Below, one piece after another: positions 1-8,381 of a DNA stretch of 64,000 nt. The position numbers and the translations under genes are program-made. Source of the stretch: Pelagicoccus sp. SDUM812005 (GTDB lineage Bacteria; Verrucomicrobiota; Verrucomicrobiia; Opitutales; Opitutaceae); NCBI RefSeq assembly GCF_031127875.1, contig NZ_JARXIA010000001.1:248001-312000 (forward strand), given 5' to 3'. The notes under the pieces were generated by a model. That model saw nothing but the letters and a program-made list of their open reading frames with translations. It was not told the origin of the DNA and ran no database searches. Each line of letters begins with the position of its first letter. The stretch's first letter is position 1.

Positions 1-1804
1 GGGGGAGGGTGAGTTGGAGACTGGTTTCTGGGGCGGTGGCTATGGGTTGCCAGGCGTCGGCGATCCAGGCTTCGACGGTGAAGGCGGCTGCGGCGCTCCA
101 GGGGGCTTGTATCTGAACTGCGGATACTTGCTTTTCGATGCCGAGATCGAGTTGGAGCCATTGGTTGGCGGTGTCGCCTTGGGAGATCCAATGGGTGCTG
201 GGGTCGCGGTCGTTGGCGTGGGCGGCTGGGTGTCCGGCTGCGGAGCTGGTGGCGCTCATGTAGGCGCCGTAGAGGCGGAGCTGGAGTTGGGCGTCGAAGA
301 GGGAGCGGGGATAGGCTTCCTGGTCCTTGAGCTCCATGAGGCCTTCGTCTTCGAAGGTAACGGTTTCTCCGGGGCTGCGGAATCCGACGAAGTAGGGGCG
401 GATGTAGTTGTGGAGCTTGCGCTGGGCGATGGACCAGAGGTCGTAGCTGGTTTGGGGAGCGGAGGCGTTGTGGACGAAGTTCCAGAAGGTGAAGTCTTGG
501 CCGCCGTTGGGGTAGGCGTTCCAGGCTCCGCCGTTGTGGGTGAAGCGGCCGCCGTTTATGTTGTCGAAGAGGTTGGCGTAGGGATGGAAGCCGTGGCAGT
601 CGATGGACTGGTCTTCGAGCATGACGCAGTTTTGGTAGACGGAGGCGGTGTTGGTCCAGCGGAAGCCGAGGGCGTGCCAGGTGGGTGTCTCGTTGACGAT
701 GTCCTTGTAGAGCACGCCGTAGCTGTCGCGTGGATACGTGGTGGTGTGGCCGGGCTTGCCGGAGAAGCGTACGTTTTCTACGGTGACGGCTAGGGCATTG
801 TCGATGACGAGTGCGACGTTCCAGGAGTCGAATTCGCAGTCGCGTATCCAACTGTTGGCGACGTCGGTGAGGTGCATGCCGCGGTAGGCGTAGTCGACGG
901 CGTGGTTGAGGTGGTGCTTGAAGTCTTGGGGGTAGGAGGCCCAGCCGCTGGAGAAGCGGATGCCTTCGACGCCGATTTCTTGCAGGGGGGCGTAGGGCCA
1001 GATTTCGGTGGTGCCGGCTCCGGCTGGGATGCCGAGCTGGACGGGGTTCTTGAAGGTGACGCGCTTGCCGTCGATGGCGGAGATGAGGTGTTCCTCGCGG
1101 ATGCGGATGCCGGATTTCCCGGTGGACCAGGCGGGATGCCATTCGAGGCCGTCGAGGCGGGCATCGATGGCTTCCTTGCTTTGGTGAAAGAGGGTGACGT
1201 ATTGGCCGACGGAGAGCTTCTTGGCGCTGTCGACGGTGAGGGTGAAGGACCCGCGGGGGATTTCGCCGGTGGGTTTGGCGAGGACGGTTTGGTCGAAGTG
1301 GCGGGGTTTGGCTCCGACGGGGCGGAAGTGGAAGCGGGGGGATTCGGGGAGCTTGGGATCGGGGTACTCGTGGGTGTAGATTTCGGTGCCGCCTTCGTCG
1401 GCTCCTTCGCCGCGCAGGACGATGTGGCCGCGGTTGATCTCGAAGGAGCGGTTGCGTTCTTCGCCGACGCCTACGACGTACTTGCCGCGAGGGAAGTGGA
1501 TGACGACGGGTTGGTCGATCGCCATGGCGGCGTCGATTGCGGCGCGGATGCCGTCGTCGTCGAATAGGTTGTCGTCGGGGATGGCTCCGTAGTCGGTGAC
1601 TTGCAGGGTGAGCCAGCCGCGGGTGTCGGGGATGGGCTGTTCGGAGAATTGGTAGCCGGCGTAGGAGTAGTTGGGCAGGAGGGCGGGCTCGCCGGTGTGC
1701 TGGCTGCGGGCGTATTCGACCCAGCTGGGGGCCTCGGTTTGGGCGGAGGCGAGAAGGGGGAAGAGCGTGAGCTGGAGGGTGAGAAGTGAAAGGGTGCGGA
1801 GCAT
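1..1804 (-). CDS. Secreted DUF4955/beta-helix protein with C-terminal F5/8-type domain (partial, 3' end beyond window)
   Basis: The reading frame is open from an ATG at 1804 to the window edge (about 601 codons, no stop reached). It opens with a signal peptide (MLRTLSLLTLQLTLFPLLASAQ). A pectate-lyase-like parallel beta-helix follows, seen in YGAIPDDNLFDDDGIRAAID, the usual 'D-G-x-x-D-D-T-xA-xxxAI' entry motif, and HFPRGKYVVG. At about residues 530–600 comes a discoidin/F5-8-type carbohydrate-binding module (HANDRDPSTHWISQG, WLQLDLG). I recognise the body as DUF4955, a family common in Verrucomicrobiota glycan loci; the exact substrate is unknown. Location is probably periplasmic or extracellular. 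The shared motif at 1888–1900 lies 84 bases upstream. Codons end overwhelmingly in C. Confidence 0.8.
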   Translation of the reverse strand, partial: MLRTLSLLTLQLTLFPLLASAQTEAPSWVEYARSQHTGEPALLPNYSYAGYQFSEQPIPDTRGWLTLQVTDYGAIPDDNLFDDDGIRAAIDAAMAIDQPVVIHFPRGKYVVGVGEERNRSFEINRGHIVLRGEGADEGGTEIYTHEYPDPKLPESPRFHFRPVGAKPRHFDQTVLAKPTGEIPRGSFTLTVDSAKKLSVGQYVTLFHQSKEAIDARLDGLEWHPAWSTGKSGIRIREEHLISAIDGKRVTFKNPVQLGIPAGAGTTEIWPYAPLQEIGVEGIRFSSGWASYPQDFKHHLNHAVDYAYRGMHLTDVANSWIRDCEFDSWNVALVIDNALAVTVENVRFSGKPGHTTTYPRDSYGVLYKDIVNETPTWHALGFRWTNTASVYQNCVMLEDQSIDCHGFHPYANLFDNINGGRFTHNGGAWNAYPNGGQDFTFWNFVHNASAPQTSYDLWSIAQRKLHNYIRPYFVGFRSPGETVTFEDEGLMELKDQEAYPRSLFDAQLQLRLYGAYMSATSSAAGHPAAHANDRDPSTHWISQGDTANQWLQLDLGIEKQVSAVQIQAPWSAAAAFTVEAWIADAWQPIATAPETSLQLTLP

Positions 1805-1887
1805 ATGGACTGGGAAGGGGATTGCTAGGATGGTTAGGGAGCTGGGATTTTCTTCGGTACTGGGGGCGGGGCCGAATCTTGTGGGGG

Positions 1888-1900
1888 GCTAATTGTAGGA
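1888..1900 (-). promoter_or_regulatory. Shared motif copy 1 (gene-direction TCCTACAATTAGC)
   Basis: The top strand reads GCTAATTGTAGGA, 84 bases upstream of the DUF4955 gene. It is the same 13-mer as at 8257–8269 and nearly the same as four other sites in front of hydrolase, LacI and TonB-receptor genes. It is either an operator or the -10 region (TACAAT) of a promoter class; I cannot tell which from sequence alone. Confidence 0.55.
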
Positions 1901-1954
1901 TAAGATAAGGGGGCTGGGATGAGGGGGGTGGGAGGATCGGGTTGTATTTTTTTT

Positions 1955-1987
1955 GGCCCGCAGATTTACGCGGATGTGCGCAGATTG
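1955..1987. repeat. GCAGATT-type intergenic repeat, copy 1
   Basis: A run of three GCAGAT/GCGGAT half-units spaced about 11 bases apart (CCGCAGATT, ACGCGGATG, GCGCAGATT). Near-identical copies lie at 2317–2348, 3814–3845 and 3938–3970. The repeat is preceded by a T tract and followed by a TTTGGGGATTGATGGGGAAG segment in three of the copies. Confidence 0.75.
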
Positions 1988-2316
1988 TTTTTTGGGGATT
2001 GATGGGGAAGTTTTTTGAGGAACCGCGTACGTTGATGATTTTTGACGGATCCTGTGAGGGTATCCTGCACTGCTGAGGAATTAACATCGCTTCGCTGGAT
2101 CCCTTCGCTGAACTCAGGGCGAAGACCCGATTCGAGAATTGATAGCTGGCTTAAGGTTGAATCTGCCTTCGCTATAGCGAAGGTCCTTCGTCGGTTTGGT
2201 TTTTGTGCCTTTTCGTGGCTATAGGATACTTCGGTTTGGACGGGGTGAGCATTGCTCCGATGAGCATGGAGGCTCTTGGGGGAAGAGTGGTGGATTGGGT
2301 TGTGTTTTTTTGGGGG

Positions 2317-2348
2317 GGCCGCAGATCTCCGCAGATGTGCTCAGATTG
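2317..2348. repeat. GCAGATT-type intergenic repeat, copy 2
   Basis: CCGCAGATCTCCGCAGATG followed by TGCTCAGATTGG; same arrangement of three units as copy 1, inside the left long direct repeat. Confidence 0.7.
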
Positions 2349-2435
2349 GTTTTGGGGGATTGATGGGGAAGTGGGGGGATTGAGAATTAGAGGATGGAGA
2401 GAGTGGTGAATTGGTAGGATCTTGCATTGCGGTCG

Positions 2436-2488
2436 CGGGCTTCCGCCTTCGCTGAAGCTACTGCGGACGGGGAAGCTCCGCGCTACGG
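2436..2488. repeat. Imperfect palindromic REP-like element, copy 1
   Basis: GGGCTTCCGCCTTCGCTGAAG followed within a few bases by GCGGACGGGGAAGCTCCGC. The core CTTCGCTGAAG is nearly self-complementary, and TGCGGA/CTCCGC can pair. Related elements lie at 4058–4110, 4113–4150, 31836–31892 and 39453–39503. Confidence 0.55.
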
Positions 2489-2512
2489 GGGATGCCTTCG
2501 TTATGGGGGGAT

Positions 2513-3700
2513 TTAGTTGGTTTGGCGCTGGGGGCTTTGCCAGGCGGGGCCGACTTCGGGGGGGCGGAGGTTGTGGTGGTCGGGTGGGGTGGCGAGTGTG
2601 GTGTTGTTTTGGATACGGTAGTCTTGGGGCAGGAGGGTACGGCCTCGCTCGTTGTAGCCGCCTTTTTCTTGGATGAGGGGAGCTTGGCAGTCGTAGAATT
2701 GGTTGCCTTGGACAAGAACGCGGTGGGCGGGGAAGTAGCCGTTGAGGGGGGAGTCGGGGATGCCTGCGTAGAGAACGATGATGCCGCCGGTGTAGCCGGT
2801 GAGGCTGTGGAAGGTGTTGTTTCGGATGGTGTGGCCGGAGTCGATGACGCGGACGCCGCCGGTATCCGGTTTATGGTTACCGATGAAGGTGTTGTTTTCA
2901 ACGAGGCTATCGGTGCCGTGGCGGAGGGTGAGGGTGCCGGCTGACTCGTAGAAGAGGTTGCCGCGGATGACGTTGTTGCAGGTTTTGCTGGAGATGATTT
3001 CGGTTTCGCCGTCGCAGCGTTCAAAGAGGTTGTTTTCGACGAGGCAGGAGCCGAGGCTGCGGGAGTCTTGGCTTTGGCCGATTTGGATGCACTCGTAGCC
3101 GTTGCCGTCGCCCTTGGGGCGGTCGAGGAAGTGGTTGTGGTCGATGCGGTGTTGGGCGTCGGGAGTTAGCATGCGAACCTGGACGGTGACGCCGCTGTGG
3201 GCTTGGTTGCGGAAGCGATTGTGGTCGACGCGGTTGTGGGTGCCGTAGAGGCGGACCCATGCGTAGCGGCGAGCGGGGTCGGAGGGGTTGCAGGAGTCGA
3301 AGACGCTGTGGCGCAGGCGGCTGTGGTGGGCGTAGTCGCTGTCGCTGGTGCGGAAGGAGACGAGGGCTTCGGTGTCGGCGGGAGGCTCGGCGTGGGAGAA
3401 GACGAGGTGGGAGAGAATGATGTGTTCTCCGGAGAGGGCGATGCGGGAGCGGCCGGTGATGCGGGTGTTGCCGTTGGTATCGCCGGTGAGGGTGATGGGG
3501 GCGTCGGCCGTGCCGTTGAGGGTGAGCTTGAGGTCTAGGTCGGCCCATTCGCCGGGGGCGAGCTGGATGGTGTCGCCGGGCTGGGCGGCTTGGAGATGGG
3601 ATTTGAGCTCTGGCAGATCGCGGGCGAGGCGGGTGGCGGAGAAGAGTGATACGTGCAGGGCGAAGAGTGAAAGGGGGGCGAGTAGGTGGATGCGTTTCAT
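2513..3700 (-). CDS. Polysaccharide lyase family 6 (alginate lyase / chondroitinase B-like)
   Basis: A 395-residue secreted protein with an N-terminal signal peptide (ending near SLFSA) and one right-handed beta-helix. The PL6 active-site pattern is complete. E203 (GYECIQIG), E232 and E234 (DGETEIISSK) match the calcium ligands; K239 and R260 (TLTLRHG) match the catalytic pair. The K-to-R spacing of 21 and the E-E-K spacing of 2 and 5 are what is known for chondroitinase B and the alginate lyase AlyGC. It would cleave an acidic polysaccharide by beta-elimination; alginate or a glycosaminoglycan cannot be distinguished here. The length fits a single-domain PL6 without the second beta-helix of AlyGC. 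The gene sits between two copies of a ~240-base direct repeat. A weak form of the shared motif (CCATTCGTAGAA) is at 3783–3794. Confidence 0.88.
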   Translation of the reverse strand: MKRIHLLAPLSLFALHVSLFSATRLARDLPELKSHLQAAQPGDTIQLAPGEWADLDLKLTLNGTADAPITLTGDTNGNTRITGRSRIALSGEHIILSHLVFSHAEPPADTEALVSFRTSDSDYAHHSRLRHSVFDSCNPSDPARRYAWVRLYGTHNRVDHNRFRNQAHSGVTVQVRMLTPDAQHRIDHNHFLDRPKGDGNGYECIQIGQSQDSRSLGSCLVENNLFERCDGETEIISSKTCNNVIRGNLFYESAGTLTLRHGTDSLVENNTFIGNHKPDTGGVRVIDSGHTIRNNTFHSLTGYTGGIIVLYAGIPDSPLNGYFPAHRVLVQGNQFYDCQAPLIQEKGGYNERGRTLLPQDYRIQNNTTLATPPDHHNLRPPEVGPAWQSPQRQTN

Positions 3701-3813
3701 GGGAGGGGTGGTTGGGTGATAGGTGGTGTGTTGTGGGTGGTGTGTTGTGGGTGGTGGGCTGTGGGTGGTGGGCTGTGACTGTTCTACGAATGGTACTTAT
3801 GAGGGATTGTTTT

Positions 3814-3845
3814 GCCCGCAGATTTTCGCAGATGGGCGCAGATTG
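3814..3845. repeat. GCAGATT-type intergenic repeat, copy 3
   Basis: GCCCGCAGATTTTCGCAGATG then GGCGCAGATTG. Lies just outside the right long direct repeat, 60 bases before the next copy begins its own flank. Confidence 0.7.
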
Positions 3846-3873
3846 TTTTTCTTAGGGGGGGATGCAGGGAGGG

Positions 3874-4110
3874 CATTGCTCTGATGAGCAAGGAGGCGTT
3901 TTGGGGGATGAGGGGTGGATTGGGTTGTGTTTTTTTTGGCCCGCAGATTTACGCGGATGTGCGCAGATTGGTTTTTGGGATTGATGGGGAAGTGGGGGGA
4001 TTTGAGAATTAGAGGATGGAGAGAGTGGTGAATTGGTAGGATCTTGCATTGCGGTCGCGGGCTTCCGCCTTCGCTGAAGCTTCTGCGGACGGGAAAGCTC
4101 CGCGCTACGG
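3874..4110. repeat. Long direct repeat, right copy (flanks PL6 gene)
   Basis: Same-orientation partner of 2250–2488; contains GCAGATT repeat copy 4 (3938–3970) and a REP-like element (4058–4110). With the left copy it frames a segment of about 1.6 kb that carries only the PL6 gene and its promoter. Confidence 0.8.
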
Positions 4111-4258
4111 GTTTGTCTTCGCCTAGGCTACTGCTGACTTGCCTGCGGGCTTGGATGTTTCGTGTTGCGGAGATGATTGGGGATGTGTGTGGGGGCTTGA
4201 ATGGGGAAAGGGGGCTGTTTTTTGCAGATGAAAGGGTGGTTTGTGCGTTCTTCGAACG

Positions 4259-5218
4259 ATGCACGTAGGAAAAAGGAGGAGTTGGCAGCTGTCGGAGTCG
4301 GAGGCGATCTCGGAGGGCGATTACTGGAACCGACGGAAATTTTTGAAGGCGGTGGGCTTGGGCACTGGCTCGTTGGCGGGGATTCCGAATTTGATCGGCG
4401 CCACGGCGGGGTTTCCTACGACGCGGAATCCGAAGTATTCGGGAGAGGGCTTGGATGTCACTGACTACGATCTGGTTTCTGGATACAACAACTTCTACGA
4501 GTTTTCTTATGACAAGGATGGTCCGGCGAAGCTTGCGAACAAGGGCTGGAAAACGGAACCTTGGACGTTGGAAGTCGGCGGCTTGGTGGACAACCCTTTG
4601 AAGCTGGATGTCAACGATCTGATCAAGCGAGTAGGGGGCATCGAGCAGCGGGTGTATCGTTTTCGATGCGTGGAGGCCTGGTCGATGGTGATTCCGTGGG
4701 ACGGCTTCCAGCTGAGCAAGCTCTTGCAGTTGGCGAGTCCGAAAAGCGGCGCGAAGTTCGTGAAGTTTACGACGTTCTTCGATCCGAAGGTGGCTCCCGG
4801 GCAGCGGGGCGGGTCGATCGATTGGCCTTATGTGGAGGCCCTCACTTTGGCGGAGGCAATGAACGAGCTGACCTTGCTCGCCACGGGGATCTTCGGAAAG
4901 CCGATGCCGAATCAAAACGGGGCCCCGATTCGTTTGGTGGTGCCATGGAAGTACGGTTTTAAGAGCATCAAGTCGATCGTACGTATCGACCTTGTCGATA
5001 CGAAGCCGGTCAATACGTGGCAGGCTTTGCAGCCGAGCGAGTATGGGTTTTACGCTAACGTGAATCCGAAGGTAGACCATCCGCGTTGGTCGCAGGGGAG
5101 CGAACGCGTGATTGGGGGCGGGTTTTTCAGCGGACGTAAGGACACGCTGATGTTCAATGGATACGAAGAGCAGGTAGCGGGGCTCTACGACGGCTTGGAC
5201 CTTCGCCGCAATTACTAG
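4259..5218 (+). CDS. msrP: Methionine sulfoxide reductase catalytic subunit (MsrP/YedY), Tat-exported
   Basis: A 319-residue molybdopterin oxidoreductase of the sulfite-oxidase fold that repairs oxidised methionines of periplasmic proteins. The twin-arginine signal NRRKFLKAVG is at residues 24–33, and the invariant molybdenum-ligand cysteine is C137 in RFRCVEAWSM. WKYGFKSIKSI and the C-terminal GLYDGLDLRRNY are also family landmarks. I use the ATG at 4259 because it gives the normal short leader before the Tat motif; a TTG at 4241 would add six residues. No clear ribosome site precedes either. It is followed five bases after its stop by msrQ, the usual operon. Confidence 0.93.
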   Translation: MHVGKRRSWQLSESEAISEGDYWNRRKFLKAVGLGTGSLAGIPNLIGATAGFPTTRNPKYSGEGLDVTDYDLVSGYNNFYEFSYDKDGPAKLANKGWKTEPWTLEVGGLVDNPLKLDVNDLIKRVGGIEQRVYRFRCVEAWSMVIPWDGFQLSKLLQLASPKSGAKFVKFTTFFDPKVAPGQRGGSIDWPYVEALTLAEAMNELTLLATGIFGKPMPNQNGAPIRLVVPWKYGFKSIKSIVRIDLVDTKPVNTWQALQPSEYGFYANVNPKVDHPRWSQGSERVIGGGFFSGRKDTLMFNGYEEQVAGLYDGLDLRRNY

Positions 5219-5223
5219 TTGGA

Positions 5224-5841
5224 ATGTCGCGGATTTCTGGCTTTTGGCGCAGTCCGTGGCTGCTTTATGCGGCCTTGTGCAGCCCGTTGGTACTGGCGGG
5301 CGCTGCGGTGCTGCGGCAGGAGATTGGCTACTTGGCGGATCCCGCGAAGTACTTGCTGGAATTTCTTGGCAAGGCGGCGGTGGTGCTGCTGGTGGTCACC
5401 TTATGCATTACTCCGGTGCGCCAGCTGTTTCCGAAGTGGGAACTGTCGAAGGCGTTGGTTTTTCGGCGGCGTCAGATCGGGGTGAGCGTATTCGTTTACG
5501 CGCTACTGCACTTCGCGCTCTATCTGCCGTACGTGGGCGGGTGGCAGGGGGTTGTCGAGGAGTGGAGCAAGCTGTTTATTTTGTCGGGTTTGCTCGCGCT
5601 TGCGTTGCTGTTGGTCTTGGCGGGGACGAGCAACAACTTCTCTGTTAAGCGAATGGGGGGCAAGCGTTGGAAGCGGTTGCACAAGTTGACTTACTTGGTG
5701 GTCGCTCTGGTGATCTACCACCAGTTCGCTCAAGAGAAAACGGGTTATCGGGAGACGTTGTTGTATTTCTGGCCCTTGTTTTTGCTGGAGGGCATTCGTT
5801 TGTTCCGTTGGGCGAAAGCGGGCGTGACGCGGCCCGCTTGA
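5224..5841 (+). CDS. msrQ: Heme b membrane subunit MsrQ of the sulfoxide reductase
   Basis: A 205-residue integral membrane protein of the ferric-reductase-like family with about six hydrophobic helices. Candidate heme ligands are the histidines in LLHFALYLPY, KRLHKLTYLV and VIYHQFAQE. It passes electrons from quinol (or flavin, as known for E. coli) to MsrP. The gene starts five bases after msrP ends, so the two are surely one operon. It ends 18 bases before the end of the convergent GH3 gene, with no strong terminator hairpin between. Confidence 0.92.
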   Translation: MSRISGFWRSPWLLYAALCSPLVLAGAAVLRQEIGYLADPAKYLLEFLGKAAVVLLVVTLCITPVRQLFPKWELSKALVFRRRQIGVSVFVYALLHFALYLPYVGGWQGVVEEWSKLFILSGLLALALLLVLAGTSNNFSVKRMGGKRWKRLHKLTYLVVALVIYHQFAQEKTGYRETLLYFWPLFLLEGIRLFRWAKAGVTRPA

Positions 5842-5858
5842 GGCCGAAGGGGGCGGGG

Positions 5859-8087
5859 CTAGACGACTTGGAAGCGTTGTTCCAGGAAGGTCTCGGAGGA
5901 GCTGCCGACTTGGACTACGAAATCGCCGTTTTCGACTTTCCGTACGTTGTCGGCCCCGGTGCAGGCTAGCATCTCGGGAGCGATCGCGAAGCTGATGGTC
6001 TGGCTTTCGCCGGGTTCGAGATAGATTTTGCGGAAGGCTTTCAGCTCTTTGGCAGGGCGGACTACGGTGCCGATGGGATCCTGGATATAGAGTTGGACGA
6101 CTTCCTTGCCGGGGCGGTCTCCTGTATTGGAGATCTTGATACTGGCCGAAAGGGAGTCGCCGTTTGCCACTTGTTTTGCGGAGAGCTGGAGGTCTTGGTA
6201 GTGGAAGGTGGTGTAGCTGAGCCCGAAGCCGAAGGGGTAGAGGGGCCCGTTTTCCATGAACATGTAGCCTTTCTTGAAGTTGATCTTCTTTTGGCTGTAG
6301 TGGAAGGGGAGCTGGCCGATGGTGCGGGGCACGGTGACGGGGAGCTTGCCGGAGGGGACGGAGTGGCCGAAGAGGGTCATGGCGATGGCTGTGTCGCCCT
6401 GCTCGCCGGGATCCCAGGCGTCGAGGATGGCGTCGGCTTCGGCTGCCAGTTCGTTGATGGCGAGGGTGCGGCGGTGCTTGAGGGCGACGATGACGGGTTT
6501 TCCGAGGGCTTTGAGGCGACGGAAGAGCTCGACTTGGGAGCCGAGCAGGTCGATGGAGGCGCGGTCGCCGATGGCGAAGTCGAAGAAGGCTTCCTTGGCG
6601 GTAAACTCGTCGCCGCCCACGAAGAGAACGGTGGCGTCCGCGGAGGCGGCGGCTTGCACGGCTTTTTCGAGGCCGGGGGCGCACTGTTCGGGGGTGAGCA
6701 GGTCGGGGTAGTTGATGTCGCCGTTGGTGAGGGAGAAGCCTTTTTCGGCTACGAACGCTATGGAGTCGCCGGCGACCTCTTGGAATTGGGCTAGGGTGTT
6801 GGGTTTGAGGAGGGGGCCGACGAGGGCGATTTTGGGCGTGGCGCGGGGATCGAGCGGGAGGGTCTTGTTTTCGTTCTTGAGCAGGATGAGGGAGTCGAGC
6901 TCGGACTCGAGGGCGAGCTGGAGGGCGCTGGGGCTGCGGCTGATGGCGCGGGCTTGTTCTTCGGAAGCGTAGGGATTTTCGAAGAGGCCGAGAATGAACT
7001 TGGCTCGCAGGACGTTGCCGGCGGCCTGGTCGATGAGGGGGATGAGGGACGTGTCTTTGGCGGCGAGTTGGGGGAGGCGGACGTAGCAGTCTTCGTTGTA
7101 GAGGTCTACGTTCATGCCGGCCTTGAGTCCGAGCAGGGCGGCTTCGTCCTCGTTTTCGGCGACGGCCATGAAGTAGAAGAGGCGTCCGATATCGTTGGCG
7201 TCGGAGACGGTGTATCCATTAAATCCCCACTGGTCGCGGAGAATGTCGGTAAGGAGCTGTTTGTTGGCGTGGCAGGCGACGCCGTTGAGGTCGCCGTGTG
7301 AGGCCATGATGCCGAGGGTCTTGGCCCGTTGGACGGCGGCTTGGAAAGGGGGGAGGATTTGGTCGGCGAGGTCTCGCTCGGAGATTTGCACGGAGGCGAA
7401 GTTGCGTCCGCCTTCCACTTGTCCGTAGCCGGCGAAGTGCTTGGTGACGGCCCCGATGTGGGTGGAGGCGAGGCCGTGGTAGTCGCCTTGCACGCCGGTG
7501 ACGGCGGCGACGACCATCTCGGAGACGAGGTGGGTGTCTTCGCCGAAGGTTTCGCTCATGCGGCCGAAGCGGGGGTCGCGGATGAGGTCGGCCTCGGGCG
7601 AGTGGCACATGTGCATGCCGCGAGCGCGGGCCTCGCGACCGACTTGGTCCCAGACGCGGCGCACGAGTTCGGGGTTCCAGCTGGCGGCCATGTTGATGGG
7701 GCGGCTGAAGTCGGTGGTACCGGCGGCGTCGACCCCGTTGTAGGATTCGGTGACGAAGAGGGCGGGAATTCCGTGGCGGCTGTTTTCGACGAGGTACTTT
7801 TGTAGGAGGTTGTTGATGCGGGCGGCGTCCTGGGGGGAGTCGTGTTCGCCCGGGTTCTTGATCCCGGCGATGCCGTGCTTGACCTGTTCCTTGAAGTGGT
7901 CGCTGAGGACGAGCTGTCCGTCTTCGTCGAGGCTGACGCCGAGGTTGGCGTGCACGATGCGCATCTGGGCGACCTTTTCCTCGAGGCTCATGCGGGAGAG
8001 GAGGTCGCGCACCTTGGATTCGATGCGGTCGGCGCTGGCGGGACCGAGTGGCGATTTGCGGGAACGTTCTGTGGCTTCTGTGTGCAT
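5859..8087 (-). CDS. Glycoside hydrolase family 3 (beta-glucosidase/xylosidase type)
   Basis: 742 residues with the three-part GH3 architecture: N-terminal barrel (about 25–370), GH3_C domain (about 390–610) and a C-terminal fibronectin-like domain (about 650–735). The nucleophile is D296 in GYTVSDANDI, and the substrate-binding KHFAGYG (K216, H217) is present. The acid/base candidate lies in the GH3_C part (VGGDEFTAKEAFF). No signal peptide is evident, so it may be cytoplasmic or exported by another route. The specificity (glucose or xylose) cannot be read off. It is divergent from the LacI gene at 8382 and shares the spacer that holds motif copy 2. Confidence 0.92.
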   Translation of the reverse strand: MHTEATERSRKSPLGPASADRIESKVRDLLSRMSLEEKVAQMRIVHANLGVSLDEDGQLVLSDHFKEQVKHGIAGIKNPGEHDSPQDAARINNLLQKYLVENSRHGIPALFVTESYNGVDAAGTTDFSRPINMAASWNPELVRRVWDQVGREARARGMHMCHSPEADLIRDPRFGRMSETFGEDTHLVSEMVVAAVTGVQGDYHGLASTHIGAVTKHFAGYGQVEGGRNFASVQISERDLADQILPPFQAAVQRAKTLGIMASHGDLNGVACHANKQLLTDILRDQWGFNGYTVSDANDIGRLFYFMAVAENEDEAALLGLKAGMNVDLYNEDCYVRLPQLAAKDTSLIPLIDQAAGNVLRAKFILGLFENPYASEEQARAISRSPSALQLALESELDSLILLKNENKTLPLDPRATPKIALVGPLLKPNTLAQFQEVAGDSIAFVAEKGFSLTNGDINYPDLLTPEQCAPGLEKAVQAAASADATVLFVGGDEFTAKEAFFDFAIGDRASIDLLGSQVELFRRLKALGKPVIVALKHRRTLAINELAAEADAILDAWDPGEQGDTAIAMTLFGHSVPSGKLPVTVPRTIGQLPFHYSQKKINFKKGYMFMENGPLYPFGFGLSYTTFHYQDLQLSAKQVANGDSLSASIKISNTGDRPGKEVVQLYIQDPIGTVVRPAKELKAFRKIYLEPGESQTISFAIAPEMLACTGADNVRKVENGDFVVQVGSSSETFLEQRFQVV

Positions 8088-8256
8088 AGGAGAGTAGGGA
8101 GGAGAGCCTGCGGCCTTGCGGGTCGGGGAGGAGCAGGGGGTAGGAGAATCTTGCGGAATGGAGGAGCCGACAAAGCAGGCCCGGGACTAACAGTAGGATT
8201 GCCCGGCGCTGGCAGGCGCGGGAGCTGGCTGGGGTAGGCTGGAGCCGCGAAGGAAA

Positions 8257-8269
8257 GCTAATTGTAGGA
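8257..8269 (-). promoter_or_regulatory. Shared motif copy 2 (gene-direction TCCTACAATTAGC)
   Basis: GCTAATTGTAGGA on the top strand, identical to copy 1, in the 294-base spacer between the divergent GH3 (start 8087) and LacI (start 8382) genes. This is a classic place for an operator that controls both directions. Confidence 0.6.
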
Positions 8270-8381
8270 TTTGCGCTATGGGTCTTGCGGAGGGGGGACG
8301 GCCTTGCGTAGTTTTGGGGTATCGGTCCTGAACCCAGGCCGTGGCCCGGCCGCAATTGGCGGGGCGGATAGGATGCCCCTT

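Larger units (their letters stand above)
2250..2488. repeat. Long direct repeat, left copy (flanks PL6 gene)
   Basis: About 240 bases match 3874–4110 in the same orientation. Shared landmarks in order are ATTGCTC(C/T)GATGAGCA, GGTGGATTGGGTTGTG, a T tract, the GCAGATT repeat, GATTGATGGGGAAGTGGGG, GAGAATTAGAGGATGGAGAG, GTGGTGAATTGGTAGGATC, TTGCATTGCGGTCGCGGGC, and CTTCCGCCTTCGCTGAAGC. The two copies differ by scattered substitutions and one- to two-base gaps. The first half is present a third time at about 1907–2010. Confidence 0.8.
1805..2512. other. Gene-free spacer between DUF4955 and PL6 genes
   Basis: About 700 bases with no believable gene. It holds the shared motif at 1888–1900, copies of the GCAGATT-type repeat at 1955–1987 and 2317–2348, and the left copy of the long direct repeat (2250–2488). 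Short open frames here are made of repeat sequence. An imperfect palindrome built on CCTTCGCTATAGCGAAGG lies at about 2165–2185. Confidence 0.6.
3701..4258. other. Gene-free spacer between PL6 and msrP
   Basis: Divergent intergenic region. It begins with a GGTGGTGTGTTGTGGGTGGT-type purine/T simple-sequence stretch (about 3720–3775). It then holds two GCAGATT repeats, the right copy of the long direct repeat (3874–4110) and a second partial REP-like element (4113–4150). No supported gene; open frames here are repeat-derived. Confidence 0.6.

Noticed and set aside
14-1164. Plus-strand glycine/valine-rich frames and short minus frames in 1–1.8 kb
   Set aside because: Shadows of the partial DUF4955 gene, which has a signal peptide and domain motifs in another minus-strand frame open to the window edge.
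2042-2676. Short plus-strand frames in the repeat-rich spacer
   Set aside because: Repeat-derived: the same peptides recur in the second repeat copy (e.g. near 4044), with no coding bias.
3797-5080. 427-residue minus-strand open frame across the repeats and msrP
   Set aside because: Antisense to msrP, no family motifs, and its end is made of the intergenic repeats.
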